From NCBI GenBank assembly GCA_021613535.1, contig CP075497.1, positions 1,550,001 to 1,614,000 on the forward strand: a stretch of DNA of 64,000 nt. Reading direction: 5' to 3'. Origin of the DNA: Adineta vaga (Eukaryota; Rotifera). Each line of letters begins with the position of its first letter. The stretch's first letter is position 1. The position numbers were made by a program, and so were the translations under genes. Under the pieces are notes generated by a model. It was not told where the DNA came from. It saw only the letters and a list, made by a program, of their open reading frames with translations, and did not search any database. Below are positions 53,268 through 64,000 of the stretch, piece after piece.

Positions 53268-53504
53268 ATGTTCATTGATTCATTTGAATCATATATAGAT
53301 ATTGATCATACTGATCAACAAACATATCAGTAAGTGTAGATAATAATCAATAAAACTATATCTTGATATTTTTTTTTCAATTTTAGTTTCTTCATGACAG
53401 ATAATCTAGAAACTCATGAGATCATCAATCAAATTGGAAAATTATTTCTCGAAGATCATGAACAAACTGATCTTAAAGAAAAATTGAACCTCTTAAAAGA
53501 CTAA
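53268..53504 (+). CDS. Small acidic helical protein, possibly the start of a decayed coiled-coil gene
   Basis: Exons 53268-53329 and 53387-53504, joined by a GT-AG intron in frame, would encode 59 residues (MFIDSFESYIDIDHTDQQ..., then LETHEIINQIGKLFLEDHEQ). Downstream to about 53660 there are further Lys/Glu-rich coiled-coil-like words (LKDEKKALK, NEKKYIEQISKKFKN) interrupted by stops. The open part may therefore be the remains of a longer coiled-coil gene. No family recognised. Confidence 0.35.
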
Positions 53505-54211
53505 GTAAAGAAATGCAAACAATGTCATATCTTATTCTGTCTTTTATAGAACTTAAAGACGAGAAAAAAGCATTGAAATATGACTAACAATAAATGAATT
53601 AACTAAATGAAAAAAAGTACATCGAACAAATTAGCAAGAAATTCAAAAATGAATCTATATCAAGTCGAATACTCCCTTTTTTTCATTTCTTTAGAAACAA
53701 GTACGTACATACTCTTATTTTAATTGATTATATTTACAACACTTTCATTTTTAGCTTTTGTTTTCCTGTGTGAACAATATTCACTGGTTTGTTTTAGAAA
53801 ATAAACGTGTAACTAATCTCATCTTTTCAATGTATCGATTATGTTCGGAAAATAATCTTAATTCATATTTATTCAATGTTGTACAAATAAATCAAAATTG
53901 ATTTTAGTTGTCGCAATCATCAAAAGATAGATTTTATATATAGAATGATATTCTTCAAATTGTCATCCAAAATTGCTCAGAATTAGATAATAGAAATCTA
54001 AATACGATATTATAAAAGCATACACTATCAATTTTTTCGTTTTAGATAAGCACGTGGATAAATGCATGTGTTAAGTGATTCAGTTCATTTCTTTCTTTTT
54101 CATAGTATTTAAGTCTATGTGTATAGTCGACTAACTTATCTATATCTAAAGAAAAGATTTTCATTTATTTGTTGTCTAACATCAGTGATACATATCAATT
54201 GAATAACTAGA
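53505..54211. other. Intergenic; duplicated upstream flank of the hemerythrin gene
   Basis: From about 53930 the sequence matches 56283-56557 upstream of the decayed hemerythrin copy. Shared stretches include GAATGATATTCTTCAAATT and CTAAAGAAAAGATTTTCATT. Confidence 0.5.
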
Positions 54212-54994
54212 ATGACATTAATTTCTGCTATAGTTATCGAAGATCATGTTGATGTTAAAAATGCTTACAAGGTTTGATTGCTTAATACTTATATAAAAAT
54301 AATTAATTGGATTTATTCTAGCAATATTTAGCAGCAAAAGGTAATATGAATGAACGAGAACATTGGGCTAATTATCTTCTTTGGGAACTTACTCGTCATT
54401 GTGTTGCTGAAGAACTTATTCTTTATCCAGCTTTTGAAAAATATATGGGTTCTGCAGGAAAGAAAATGGCTGATGAAGATCGTGCAGATCATCATGAAGT
54501 ACAATATTTTTTATCTATTAAAATATAATCTATTTTCTAATTGATATAAAATTCTAGTTGAAAAATCTCTTACATATTCTTGTATCTTCATCAGTTGCTG
54601 ATTCACATTATCCTTCAACATTTGAAAAAGCGATGTCGAATTTATTCGAGCATATTCAAAGGTATAAAACAATATTTCATTGATTTAATATTCCTTTTAA
54701 TAAAAAACCTTTTTAGTGAAGAAGAAAATGATTTACCCAAATTTGAACAGTCGATAACACCTAAAATAAGTGCTGAATTGGCTAAAAAGTTTGAATTAAC
54801 AAAAATGATGGTTCCAACACAGTAAGTGATGGTTCCATATATAATAATTTATTGATTAAAACATTTTGTATTCTTCTTCTAGACCTCATTCAAATCAACA
54901 GCATAAGTTACCATTTAAAACAGTAGATGAATTTATGGGTGCTTCACACGAAAAACTTCAAGAATTAATTGATCAATATTCAAATATAAATTGA
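54212..54994 (+). CDS. Hemerythrin-like HHE-domain protein
   Basis: Exons 54212-54271, 54322-54498, 54558-54661, 54717-54821 and 54883-54994 give 185 residues, all junctions in frame. Helices carry the HHE metal-ligand pattern: VIEDHVDVKN, LTRHCVAEELILYPAFEKY, DRADHHELKNLL and LFEHIQSEEENDLPKFE. These would hold a di-iron centre in a four-helix bundle, used in the family for O2 or NO binding, iron handling or redox sensing. No signal peptide; cytosolic. The sequence is closer in style to fungal and bacterial HHE proteins than to annelid hemerythrin. A broken duplicate lies at 56283-56995. Confidence 0.88.
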
Positions 54995-56282
54995 ATAAAC
55001 TTTTAAAATTGTTTCCTTTTATTTAATTCTACGAAAGCGATTATAATAAACTAGCCTTGAGATTTACTATTCCAAAAACAATGTTGTTTAATATATACGA
55101 CGCAAGATTTTTGAACGTTAGGGACTTACTGCGTGCAACTTTGACGCAATGGTCATATCGCTCTTAAAAATAGGCGATATGAGCATACATGTCAAGTTTG
55201 AAATTTGCCACTGACTATTTTGGATGAAACTGTTCAATTGAAATCTTGAGGGTGCGGATGTATGTATGTGTGGATTCGAAAATTTTATTGAGAATATTTG
55301 GCTGATACTGGCGGTAATATGTCCAGGTCGGAAAAACGTCTTTTCAGTAAAGTCGCAGGGTTGGGCGAACGAAGTGTTCTTGAGAATTGAATATTTTATT
55401 TGATGTAATTGTTAAAGATGATCTCATTTGAAACTTGAATTGCAACGTTTCAGTTGAAGCGAGAATTTTCAATTGAATTCAAGTTTCACACTACTAACAA
55501 TATCCTGTCGGATTCCTGGTGACGGAATCATTTCGGATCCAACATAGGATCCTATAGTTTCCAAAAAAACGGATTTCGACGGATCGGACAGGTGGCCATA
55601 AGATCGTATTAAAATATAGCTAAACAGAACACTCATAAAATTTGCAGCTTCCGACGGAATTCAATATCGAATTTATCGATCTGGGACGTAGCAATGAGGT
55701 TATCAATGAAACGGGAAGATTGTATATCTAACATCATGATCAAACTACTTTAAACGAACAAATTACACCGTTACAAGGTAAGCAGGAAAACATAAAAGAT
55801 ATTATATCTTACCCAGGTCGAAAAATCCGAGACTGGAATTCACCGGAACAGGCCGAGAAATTCCGATCGGAATACTGCTTCCATTGTCCTGGGTACTCCG
55901 TCTTTTATAGAATTACAAGAAAAGAAAAAAATTTATGAATGCTATCAACAACAATTAGAAAAATTTAAAGAAACTATAGATCACATACAACAAAAGCTAA
56001 AAAATATGTAAGTTTCATTTGATAATAATTGTCTCAAATCCAATATTTCATTTTCATATAGAAAATAGTATGTTTCCTTGATCCGTTTCACTTTCTGTTT
56101 CAACTGGTACGTAAAACAATTCATTTCTGATATTATTTTCGTTAAATTTCTTCTTTTTTAGTTATTTTTCTTGAACAACAAAATGAAAATAAAGAATTAA
56201 AAAAATTGAATATTTTCAATAAACATCGCGATTTTATCTTCCATATTCATCAATACTTTAGTGATAGTAATCACCCAAAGAG
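54995..56282. other. GC-richer intergenic region with repeats and a coiled-coil remnant
   Basis: GC content is locally higher (about 55120-55880). A hairpin with perfect 13-bp arms TGAAACTTGAATT/AATTCAAGTTTCA spans about 55427-55497. ATCTTGAGGGTGCG at 55243-55256 has an exact inverted copy at 57262-57275. Around 55910-56230 lie remnants of a coiled-coil reading frame (LQEKKKIYECYQQQLEKFKE, then LEQQNENKELKKLN). Confidence 0.5.
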
Positions 56283-56995
56283 AGGTTTTATATAATGAAT
56301 GATATTCTTCAAATTATTATCCAAAATATAACATAAAATTGTTAAAAATTAGATAATAGAGACATCTATGTGCGATGCGATAAAAACACATCCTATGTAC
56401 CTTTTCATTTTGGACAATCACGTGGATAAGCATGTATTAAGTAGTTCAATTCATTTCTCAGTATATGTCTAGTCGACTAACTTGTCTGTATCTAAAGAAA
56501 AGATTTTCATTTCTTTGTTGTCGAACGTCAGTGATACATATCAATTGAATAACTAAAATGACATCAATTACAGCTGTATAGTTATCAACGATAATACTGA
56601 TGTTAAAAATGCTTATCAGGTTTAATTTATTAATAGTTATAAAAAAAATAATTAATTGGATTTATTCTAACAATATTTAGCAGAAAAAGGTAATATGAAT
56701 GAAAAGGAGATCGGTGTGAAGCTAGCACGAAAAACTAAGATACATAAAAGAATGTTTTTAAATGAATTTCCGTCGATAACATCGGAAATAAGTGTTGTAT
56801 TAGCATAACAATTCGAATCAACCAAGATATTAGTTCCAACGCAAAAAATTAATTTCATTTTTAATTTATTTATTAAAGCAGCTTTTTTTCGATCTCAGTC
56901 AGATCAACAACATAAATTACCATTTGAAACAATAGATGAATTTATGGGTGCTTCATACGAGAAAATTCAAGGAATACTTGATCAATATTCAAATG
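56283..56995 (+). pseudogene. Decayed duplicate of the hemerythrin-like gene
   Basis: The 5' flank and exon 1 (ATG at 56558) match the intact gene at 54212, but a 2-bp insertion in exon 1 shifts the frame. Most of exons 2 and 3 is missing. Remnants of exon 4 (with a TAA inside) and of exon 5 (LPFETIDEFMGAS-type) follow, also broken. No functional metal site remains. Confidence 0.8.
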
Positions 56996-57274
56996 CTTAT
57001 CAAATACAAACTTTGGTATTTTATCGATAAGGATTATGGAGAAGTTTTATTACAGATAAAGATCATCCTATCATTCACTTCTTCGTAGAATCTCATAGTT
57101 TATTATTCAAAATTGACACTTTTTTGTAGTAATTGTCAATATATCAAGATATATTGTATTATCAAAACATAGTTCAAGTATTCTCAAAACTATCGGATTA
57201 TTTGTGAACAACGTCTTTTGAGGGTCTAGGTATGAGTGACAGTATAGAAGAAAAGAACACGCGCACCCTCAAGA

Positions 57275-57370
57275 TGATGTTCTTCCTGCATATATAACTG
57301 CTCCATTTGAACTTCAAAGTTGGTCATCACCACCTACTTCACATTCATTTACTGTTAATGTTTATAATTT
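57275..57370 (+). pseudogene. Fragment of the membrane-protein gene at 51983
   Basis: About 95 bp closely match exon 2 of the gene at 51983-52689 (its positions about 52300-52385), including GAACTTCAAAGTTGGTCATC. It begins right after the inverted 14-bp motif at 57262-57275 and stops abruptly. Confidence 0.75.
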
Positions 57371-57890
57371 ATTATTGATTTTGAGATGTGTTTCTCAAAA
57401 GACTTTCTACTATTGTTTTCAATTCTCAGATAAATAAAGGATATGAGACCTTACAATTCTTGTAAAATGCCTATAGTTACTTTGACAGTTGAATCGATCT
57501 CCTGATTGGAGACAACATAAATTACACTGACATCATGTTAATTAAATTCTTGAAATGTCACGATGTTCTTCTTAAGCAACAACCACATTAGTCTAAATAT
57601 AATGACTAATAGCATTATTGAATATGTGAAATTAATATCTACCACCTATCTCCCTTCTATGAATCATATGAAATGTTCTCAAATACTGCGCACGGAATAA
57701 CGTTTTTGTTGATAAACGATACTGCCGATAAGATCACATATGACGTTGAATCTTACAAAGCCATATATTGACATAAGGAAACGCAAAATAAAAATATGAT
57801 GTTTCATATATATATATATATATATATATAAATGCGTCCACGTATTTTTCTTTAAATTCCCTCTTGATTGTTTCCACCTAAAACTATTTC
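57371..57890. other. Intergenic with TA microsatellite
   Basis: A TA run at about 57808-57830. The last 130 bp before the next gene resembles the 5' flank of the paralogue at 59386 (TATTGACATAAGGAAACG-like words). Confidence 0.45.
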
Positions 57891-58700
57891 ATGTTTCACA
57901 AAATATATATTCTTGTAATATTATTCGTATTTCCATATGCAGGATCGCGTCAATGTTCGAGGAAGTATACTTTTCTAGGACTGCAACTAAATGCATCGAT
58001 ACCTTCAGTTTTTTGCGCATCATCAACGGAATCAAATAATCATGCCGATCAAACGTGTTCTGTGAATTTAAAGATCGATTCGATGAATGGTATTGTTGAT
58101 AGAACATTTATGACTAAATCGCCAGTACCTCTTTATTTTCATAATCGACTTGATGTTTGAACACGTTTTCCATTGAACAATAGTTCAATAATCATTGATG
58201 TTGATTATACATGTTCAGTGAGTGATTATTGTGATCTTGATTTTGTGAGAGAAACATTATCATCATCATCATGGAATACAACACTTGTGAATCGTCTTTA
58301 TGAACCAACTAGTACTGATCCTGTTCAATGTTCGAACGGTAATTCATGTCCACAAAATACCACATCTTGTGTAGGTGTATATGTTCGAACAAATCCAACA
58401 CAGACTAATCCAACCTTTATTGCCAGTGGATGTCAGAATATGAATAATTCTTTAGAGATTATCTGTGCTCAGAGTTTTTTGTCTAATAATCAGCAAAAGC
58501 CGATGGATATGGATGCAGGTGTATTTAACTTAACTAAAACAACTACTACAACCATATCAACAACACCAAATAATGCATCTATTGTATTTCAAGTTTTTAA
58601 CAATTTTCTTTCATTTTCTATTGCTGTTTTTGTTTCACAGCACAGTTTTTTTTATATAGTTCAAAGTAAATTTATTTGTTGTTATGAAATGCACATTTGA
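57891..58700 (+). pseudogene. GPI-anchor-type secreted protein, paralogue A, with in-frame TGA
   Basis: Start MFHKIYILVILFVFPYAGS is a signal peptide. A Cys-containing ectodomain follows (CSRKYTFLGLQLNASIPS, then LYFHNRLDV), with TGA at 58158-58160 where paralogue B has AGA. The frame then continues TRFPL...IIIDVDYTCSVSDYCD, VQCSNGNSCPQNTTSC and a short Thr-rich stalk to a hydrophobic C-terminus. Many N-glycosylation sites. Compared with B it lacks about 45 residues before the stalk and has extra residues after the hydrophobic tail. Family unknown. Confidence 0.6.
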
Positions 58701-59385
58701 ATAAATCATCAAGAAAACTAGAAATTGTTTTCAGTTTAAACAAGATTTTTCCATCGAAAAAAAATACATGATATATAAATATGATCATTAGGATTTACAT
58801 GTTTTCACTCTGACAATGAGTAATTTCTATATTTCAACAAACAAACGAAGTTTCGATTTTCGATATGAAATAATCTATTGGTATTATAAACAATTTTGTT
58901 CCTCCTCCTGCTGCTAGGGTGTATATAATTTGAGGAAGATGAGTAATAGATGTTTATTGTGATCATATGAAAATAAAGAGATATGGTATTTGAAGAGTTT
59001 CAGTGTGGTTTACTAGATTATAGTGCCTTGAAACCCACTACTCTTCATACATTTTAATCCTTCAAATATACAAATATTGTCTACAAACGCACCGATCCTG
59101 AGAGTATAATGTATATTCAATCTAGAGAATGAGTAATGGCACTCTCACTTAGCAAAATCAACATATGATATTCGTCATCACCATGTGAATAATATAGAAT
59201 AACGTCAGATCTTGTTCTCTCCGTGACGTTGCTGTTAGCAACAGTTGTTTTCGTTCTTGATACCGTCTGCATGTGACGCATTTATCTTAGTAAATATTAC
59301 ATATTGACGTAAGGAAACGAAAAATACAAAATATATTTATAGGTTGAAAATTTCTAAATTTCCTCGTAATAAATATTTTAGTAGC
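58701..59385. other. Intergenic between tandem paralogues
   Basis: AT-rich, no gene recognised; the 3' part shares similarity with the 5' flank of paralogue A. Confidence 0.45.
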
Positions 59386-60322
59386 ATGATGAAAAATCGG
59401 ATTATCGAGTCTACCATTATTTTCATACTATTATTTTTGATACCATACGTGGAATCACGTCAATGTTGGAAAAACTGTACTTTTCAAGGACTGCAACTAA
59501 ATGCACCCATTCCTTCAGATTTTTGTTCATCATCAATGGAATCAAATAATCAAACGAATCAAACATGTGCAAGTACAATTAAAGATCGATTTGATGAATG
59601 GTATTCTCAATGGATCCTTTATTACTAAACCGCAGTTACCTTATTATTTTGATAATCGACTGGATGTTAGAACACAGTTTCCATTGACCGATAGTTCTGT
59701 GGTCATTGATATTGATTATAGATGTACTATGAGTGATTACTGTGATATTGATTTTGTGAGAGAAGCATTATTATCATCATGGAATGTATCATCAGTGAAA
59801 TCTATTCATGAAACACTTGTGAATCGTCTTTATGAACCAACTAGTACTGGTCCTGTTCAATGTTCGAACGGTAATTCATGTCCACAAAATACTACATCTT
59901 GTTTAGGTGTTTATCTTCGAACAAATCCAACACAGACTAATCCAAATCATATTGACAGTGAATGTCAGGATAGAAGTGATTTCTTCGAGATTAATTGGGA
60001 TCAGACTTTTTTGCCTAATAATCAACAACAGTCGCAGGATACTGGTGCATTGTTTTGTAACAAGCCACATTGTGCATCAAATGCGTCGATCATCGAAACC
60101 TTTCAATGGTTATCTCGAGAATATATTTTACCATTGAATATATCTGTACTTGACTTAACAACGACGACAACAACTACTACAACGATATCAACAACAACAA
60201 CAACAACATCAATACCTACAACTAAACCTAATAATGCATCTACTGTATTTCAAGTTTTTAATTATTTTCTTTCATTTTTTATCGCTATTTCTGTTTTACA
60301 ACACAGTTTTTTGCACATGTAA
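59386..60322 (+). pseudogene. GPI-anchor-type secreted protein, paralogue B, with frameshift
   Basis: Start MMKNRIIESTIIFILLFLIP is a signal peptide. The ectodomain begins CWKNCTFQGLQLNAPIPS, as in A. The frame breaks at about 59577-59600, where alignment with A shows a 1-bp difference, then continues as GSFITKPQLPYYFDNRLDVR, CTMSDYCDIDFVREALL and NGNSCPQNTTSC. A long Thr-rich stalk (ACA/ACC/ACT repeats, about 60160-60225) and a hydrophobic C-terminal tail (VFNYFLSFFIAISVLQ) ending the protein are typical of GPI anchoring. With the frame restored it would be an outer-surface glycoprotein of about 310 residues. Family unknown. Confidence 0.62.
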
Positions 60323-60994
60323 ATGAAAACTTGTTTATTCTTTGCAAATCAATATTTTGATAAATCATAACTTTTCACACCGATAATGAATTATTACTAT
60401 GTTTATTTGTTTATATACTCAACTAAGTGTAAAAAGAATTTTTTTCTGATGATGAACATAGAAATTATGTTTTTCGTTAAGTACAAAAGTTATTGCTATT
60501 GTTATATTAACGTGGTTTTTTTCATAGAAAAGAAGGAATGGTTGATTAATTTGAATTGAAACGTAATTTGTGCTTCGCTTCTTCAAATATTTAGGTCATT
60601 ATATCTGATCATATTAAAGTATAGAAGAAAAGAGAAAACGAATATTTCAAGAAATTGTATTTTGTTATTCAGCTTTCTGTACACGTACTTTGTTTCTTAT
60701 AGATCAATATATTCAACTAAACCTTTCTTTAATTCTTGATTTTGAACTATATTTAGTAGGGTTTTTTTCCAAAATGTTCCGATCATATTATATATCAATT
60801 ATTGAATAGCTTAAATTAAAAAGATCTTGTCCGTGTTTTGCTTTTATTTGTTACCTTAGCATAGACAAAAAAAGACACAAAAAGACAGAATAAAGCGAAT
60901 GTTAGTTAAAGATAGAACTAAAGTACATAAATATAATGAAGAAATAGAAATATATTTTCTTCTTCTTGTGTTCTTTGTTTTTATTTCTTGAAAT
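60323..60994. other. Intergenic, 3' flank of the RNA-binding protein gene
   Basis: AT-rich, no gene recognised; probably contains the 3' UTR of the minus-strand hnRNP-like gene. Confidence 0.45.
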
Positions 60995-62696
60995 TTATCG
61001 AGAAAGGTGTGGATAATTTTTATCCAAACCACCATTCGGTGAAATTGTTTGTTCAACAGGAATTTGAGCTTGAGATTGATTTACTACTTGTGTCTGTTGT
61101 TGAGGATAGTACTGTTGAGGCAACATATTTTGATAATAAGGGGCATAATAAATATTTGGATCGTAATTAGTCGGAGTATTGCCATTAGCAAGATTAGGAT
61201 TAGGATATTGATTCCATGATCCGGATGAAGATTGTATATCATTCGATGGTATCATTGTTGATGAAAGTGGATAGGCATTTCCATAAAGATTTCCATTCGA
61301 TTGTGATGATGATAAACCATATGTTGATTGAATTGGATTTGAATAATTCGAATGTTGATTTAATCCATTTGGATTAAATGTTGTTTGTCCTTGATTTTGT
61401 GAATAAACTGTTGATGAAGATGAAGCGGAATTACCTAATGTACCATATACACTATTATTGCTATTTGTTGATGATAAACCGCTACCACCATTATTTCCTA
61501 TTGAATAAGAATTATAAAACAATCTTGAGAATATCAGTATGAGTATTACCTATTGACCATTGTGTTACAGAATTACTGTTGCTATTATTATTGTTATTAT
61601 TATTTCGAACATCACCACTATTTGTATTCCAATATGTTCCTCCATTATTTGTACCTTGACTCCATTGATCAATCTAATCAATAAAATATTATATAAAAAG
61701 AAACGTTTAACAGTGAACGAAATTACTTGTATAGGATAATTATTATTATTTGCCATATAATAAGCATTCTGATTTGTATGAGCATTGACCATAGATGGAT
61801 GTGCCATTGTAGAAGTTGGAATTGATGAAATAAAAATATTATTAAGTTGATGTGGTGAAAAATATTCTCCATATTGATATTGTTGTTGCATTTGTAATTG
61901 TTGTTGTTGTTGCTGTTCATGTGGACGTGGTTTAGCTGGTCGAACTTCAATTGAAGCACCATTGACTGAATGACGTTGTTGACGTAAAACTTCTTCTGCA
62001 GTTTTTTCTGATGAAAATGAAACGAAGCCAAATGGACGACGAACACTTTTTTCTCGATCCATTGGCTAAAATAATAACAAATAAAACTAGTAGGTAAGTG
62101 TTCTTCTCCTTCTCTATCTACCAATTCAATTGTATCAATAATTCCAAACTGTGAAAAATAATCTGATAAATCTTGTTCAACAAAATCAACTGGAAGTTGA
62201 CCAATAAAAATCTTTTTCACCGGATTTGTCACAGCTATTCAAAAACAATCATTTCAATCAAATAATGACATCCCATAGAAATAAACTTACGTGGACGTCG
62301 ATGTGCTGGTTTAGGATCAATTTGACATTGATTAATCGTATGTGCTTGAACATTAAGAACTTTTTGTATTGATTCCTTTTCATCAAAAAGAATAAAAGCA
62401 AAGCCACGTGCTCTTCCACCGGGTACATCATATTTAATTGTAACATCTTCAATTGAACCGAATTCTGAAAAATATTTCTCTAAATCTTCTTTTGTTATAT
62501 CAGATGATAATTGTCCAACAAATAATTTTCGTTCATCATCAGGTTTCGGAACTTTTCCATCACGAATTGAATTGATTGTTTCGTTACAATTATCATTATT
62601 CTTTGATAAAGATTCATCTTTTTGATTATCAAAATTATCATTGATTTCAGATGATGAATGTTGATCATCATTTGAAGTTGTTTGACTATTTAGCAT
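60995..62696 (-). CDS. Two-RRM RNA-binding protein, hnRNP A/B-D or squid-like
   Basis: Exons 62291-62696, 62122-62234, 61727-62065, 61550-61673 and 60995-61497 give 494 residues. An acidic N-terminus is followed by RRM1 (RNP2 KLFVGQL; RNP1 ARGFAFILF) and RRM2 (RNP2 KIFIGQL; RNP1 RPFGFVSF; IELPMDRE before it). A Gln-run (EQQQQQQLQMQQQ) and a long Asn/Gln/Gly/Ser/Tyr-rich C-terminus form a prion-like tail. The layout matches the hnRNP A/B, D and Drosophila squid group, which act in nuclear splicing, export and mRNA localisation. The start MLNSQTTS follows an acceptor-like GAATAG, and a non-coding leader exon with donor near 62772 is likely. All junctions are in frame. Confidence 0.88.
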
Positions 62697-63020
62697 TCTA
62701 TTCAAAAGAAGAGAAAAAGCAACGTTGATTTCTTAACTAAAAGAAATTCTTCAAATGAAATGTGAAACTTACATTGAAATTTTCTTTGATTTGATATAAC
62801 AAAACAAGAAGTTAAAATTTTTGATCCATTCTCAAATTATTGTTTTCTAAAAACCATCTAAAATGATAGTTGGTTTTTCATTACTTTTCATTAATTAACT
62901 ATCATTAAATAGATAAATAAGAAGAAAGATAAATATTTTACACCGAGAAGAGAAAAAAAAGAAAAATAAGAAAGTGAATCTACAATGTCAAATAGAAAGA
63001 AACAAAGTATCGGAGATCAT
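62697..63020. other. Intergenic; 5' leader of the hnRNP-like gene
   Basis: A probable leader-exon donor (CAAT|GTAAGT on the minus strand) lies near 62770. Nothing else recognised. Confidence 0.4.
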
Positions 63021-64000
63021 TCAGAGATCAACAAGTTTTGAGAGTGAATGATTTTTGATATCATCTAACGAAGAATTTAGATTTGTTGGTGCCGAAAATA
63101 TTAAATCATATTGTTGAACTTTAAGAACACCGACACCACCTCCTAATCGACGATATGCCATTCCTCCATGAAATTTCCAACAACTATTTTCATTGTCATA
63201 TAATTCAACACTTTTTAAATAGGATGTTCCCTGAAAAAGATATTCGATTCGATTCAATTCAATCGTATTTCAAAAGAGTTTTCACTTACATCAAATCCAC
63301 CTATGGCCATTAGTTGATTATTAACTACAGCTAATCCAACCTATTTACCAAAGAGAGAATTGTTTAAACAATAGAAAAAATGAAATCAATGAGAATATTT
63401 ACTCCACTACGTCTTGAATTCATTGAAACAACTGCTGTCCATTGATTCGTTTTTGGATTATATCTTTCAGCTGTTGATAATTCTGTTGCATCATCTCGTC
63501 CACCAACAGAATCTATATAAACAAACAAAAAAAATAAGCAATCAATTTGAAACAAGAGACCTACAAATAAATCCATTATAAACAGCACAACCCAGATGTT
63601 TTCGACGTGTTAACATTGGTGCAATGGATATCCATTTATTCATTTTTGAATCATATTTTTCAACTAAAACATTCAATTAAAATTCTTCAATCACTCCGAA
63701 AGATAGTTCACCTGTATTGAGCGGAGATTGTCCATCGGATCCACCAATTGCATAAAGATAACCATCAAGTACGGCAACAGCAACACCTAATCGTTTTGTA
63801 CCCATGGATGCTACACGTGTCCATCGTTCAATTGTTGGATCATATCTAAAGATAAATTTTATCAGAAGATATATCATTCTTTTCAATTTACTTTTCAACA
63901 AGATTTAAACAAGATATTCCATCTTGTCCACCAACAGCAAATAAACAATCATCAAGAACAGTAACTCCAACACTTGTTCGACATGAACTCGTCGGTGCTA
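63021..64000 (-). CDS. KLHL20: Kelch-like protein, KLHL20 type, 3' part
   Basis: The gene enters from the right edge. Exons 63892-64000 (partial), 63712-63845, 63565-63663, 63403-63512, 63290-63340 and 63021-63230 encode the last kelch blades. Blade words are [72 protein letters not shown] and [12 protein letters not shown], which follow KLHL20 closely, including the GGGVGV end. A short tail ends at LSKLVDL. KLHL20 proteins recruit substrates to CUL3 ubiquitin ligases through an N-terminal BTB-BACK part, which would lie outside this window. All junctions are in frame. Confidence 0.9.

Overview
The window looks like nuclear DNA of a bdelloid rotifer. It is AT-rich, has no operons, and its genes are split by many short GT-AG introns of roughly 45-70 bp. 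It carries NHL-repeat proteins, interstitial TGTGGG-type repeats (the reported bdelloid telomere unit), small hydrophilic proteins of the kind linked to desiccation, and possible SL trans-splice acceptors. The taxon is an inference; no marker gene such as rRNA is present. Intron boundaries were placed by eye from splice signals and frame continuity, so they may be off by 1-2 bases.

Layout. 0-8.4 kb: a broken cathepsin L-like gene, a membrane-anchored NHL protein, two identical tRNA-Ala(AGC) genes, an alpha/beta hydrolase and a hydrophilic coiled-coil protein. 12-18 kb: a peptide-type GPCR, a secreted two-CX3C peptide, a cytosolic NHL protein and a Gly/Ser-rich hydrophilin-like protein. 18-26 kb: an accessory region with a head-to-head telomere-like repeat, several broken genes, an orphan membrane-protein pair, a TA-flanked inverted-repeat element and a second hydrophilin-like gene. 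26.8-29.2 kb: an STK33-like kinase.

31.3-48.3 kb is the most striking block. Three consecutive genes on the minus strand encode a complete reducing type I polyketide synthase (KS-AT-DH-structural KR-ER-KR-ACP-TE), a carotenoid oxygenase and an MRP4-like ABCC exporter. A secreted cysteine-rich protein gene lies between the last two on the other strand. The PKS and ABCC genes share a closely similar block of about 180 bp just upstream of their starts. This looks like an animal biosynthetic gene cluster (synthase, tailoring enzyme, exporter). Each of the three genes carries exactly one single-site frameshift as read here.

48.3-64 kb: an inverted pair of defensin-like secreted peptide genes, an HDDC2-like nucleotidase, a single-pass membrane protein, a hemerythrin-like protein with a decayed duplicate nearby, two broken GPI-anchored-type paralogues, an hnRNP/squid-like RNA-binding protein, and the 3' part of a KLHL20 orthologue running off the end.

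Conserved housekeeping-type genes (kinase, GPCR, HDDC2, hnRNP, KLHL20) read cleanly, while accessory genes often carry one stop or frameshift. That points to real decay or allelic degeneration of accessory genes, but base-calling error cannot be excluded from sequence alone.
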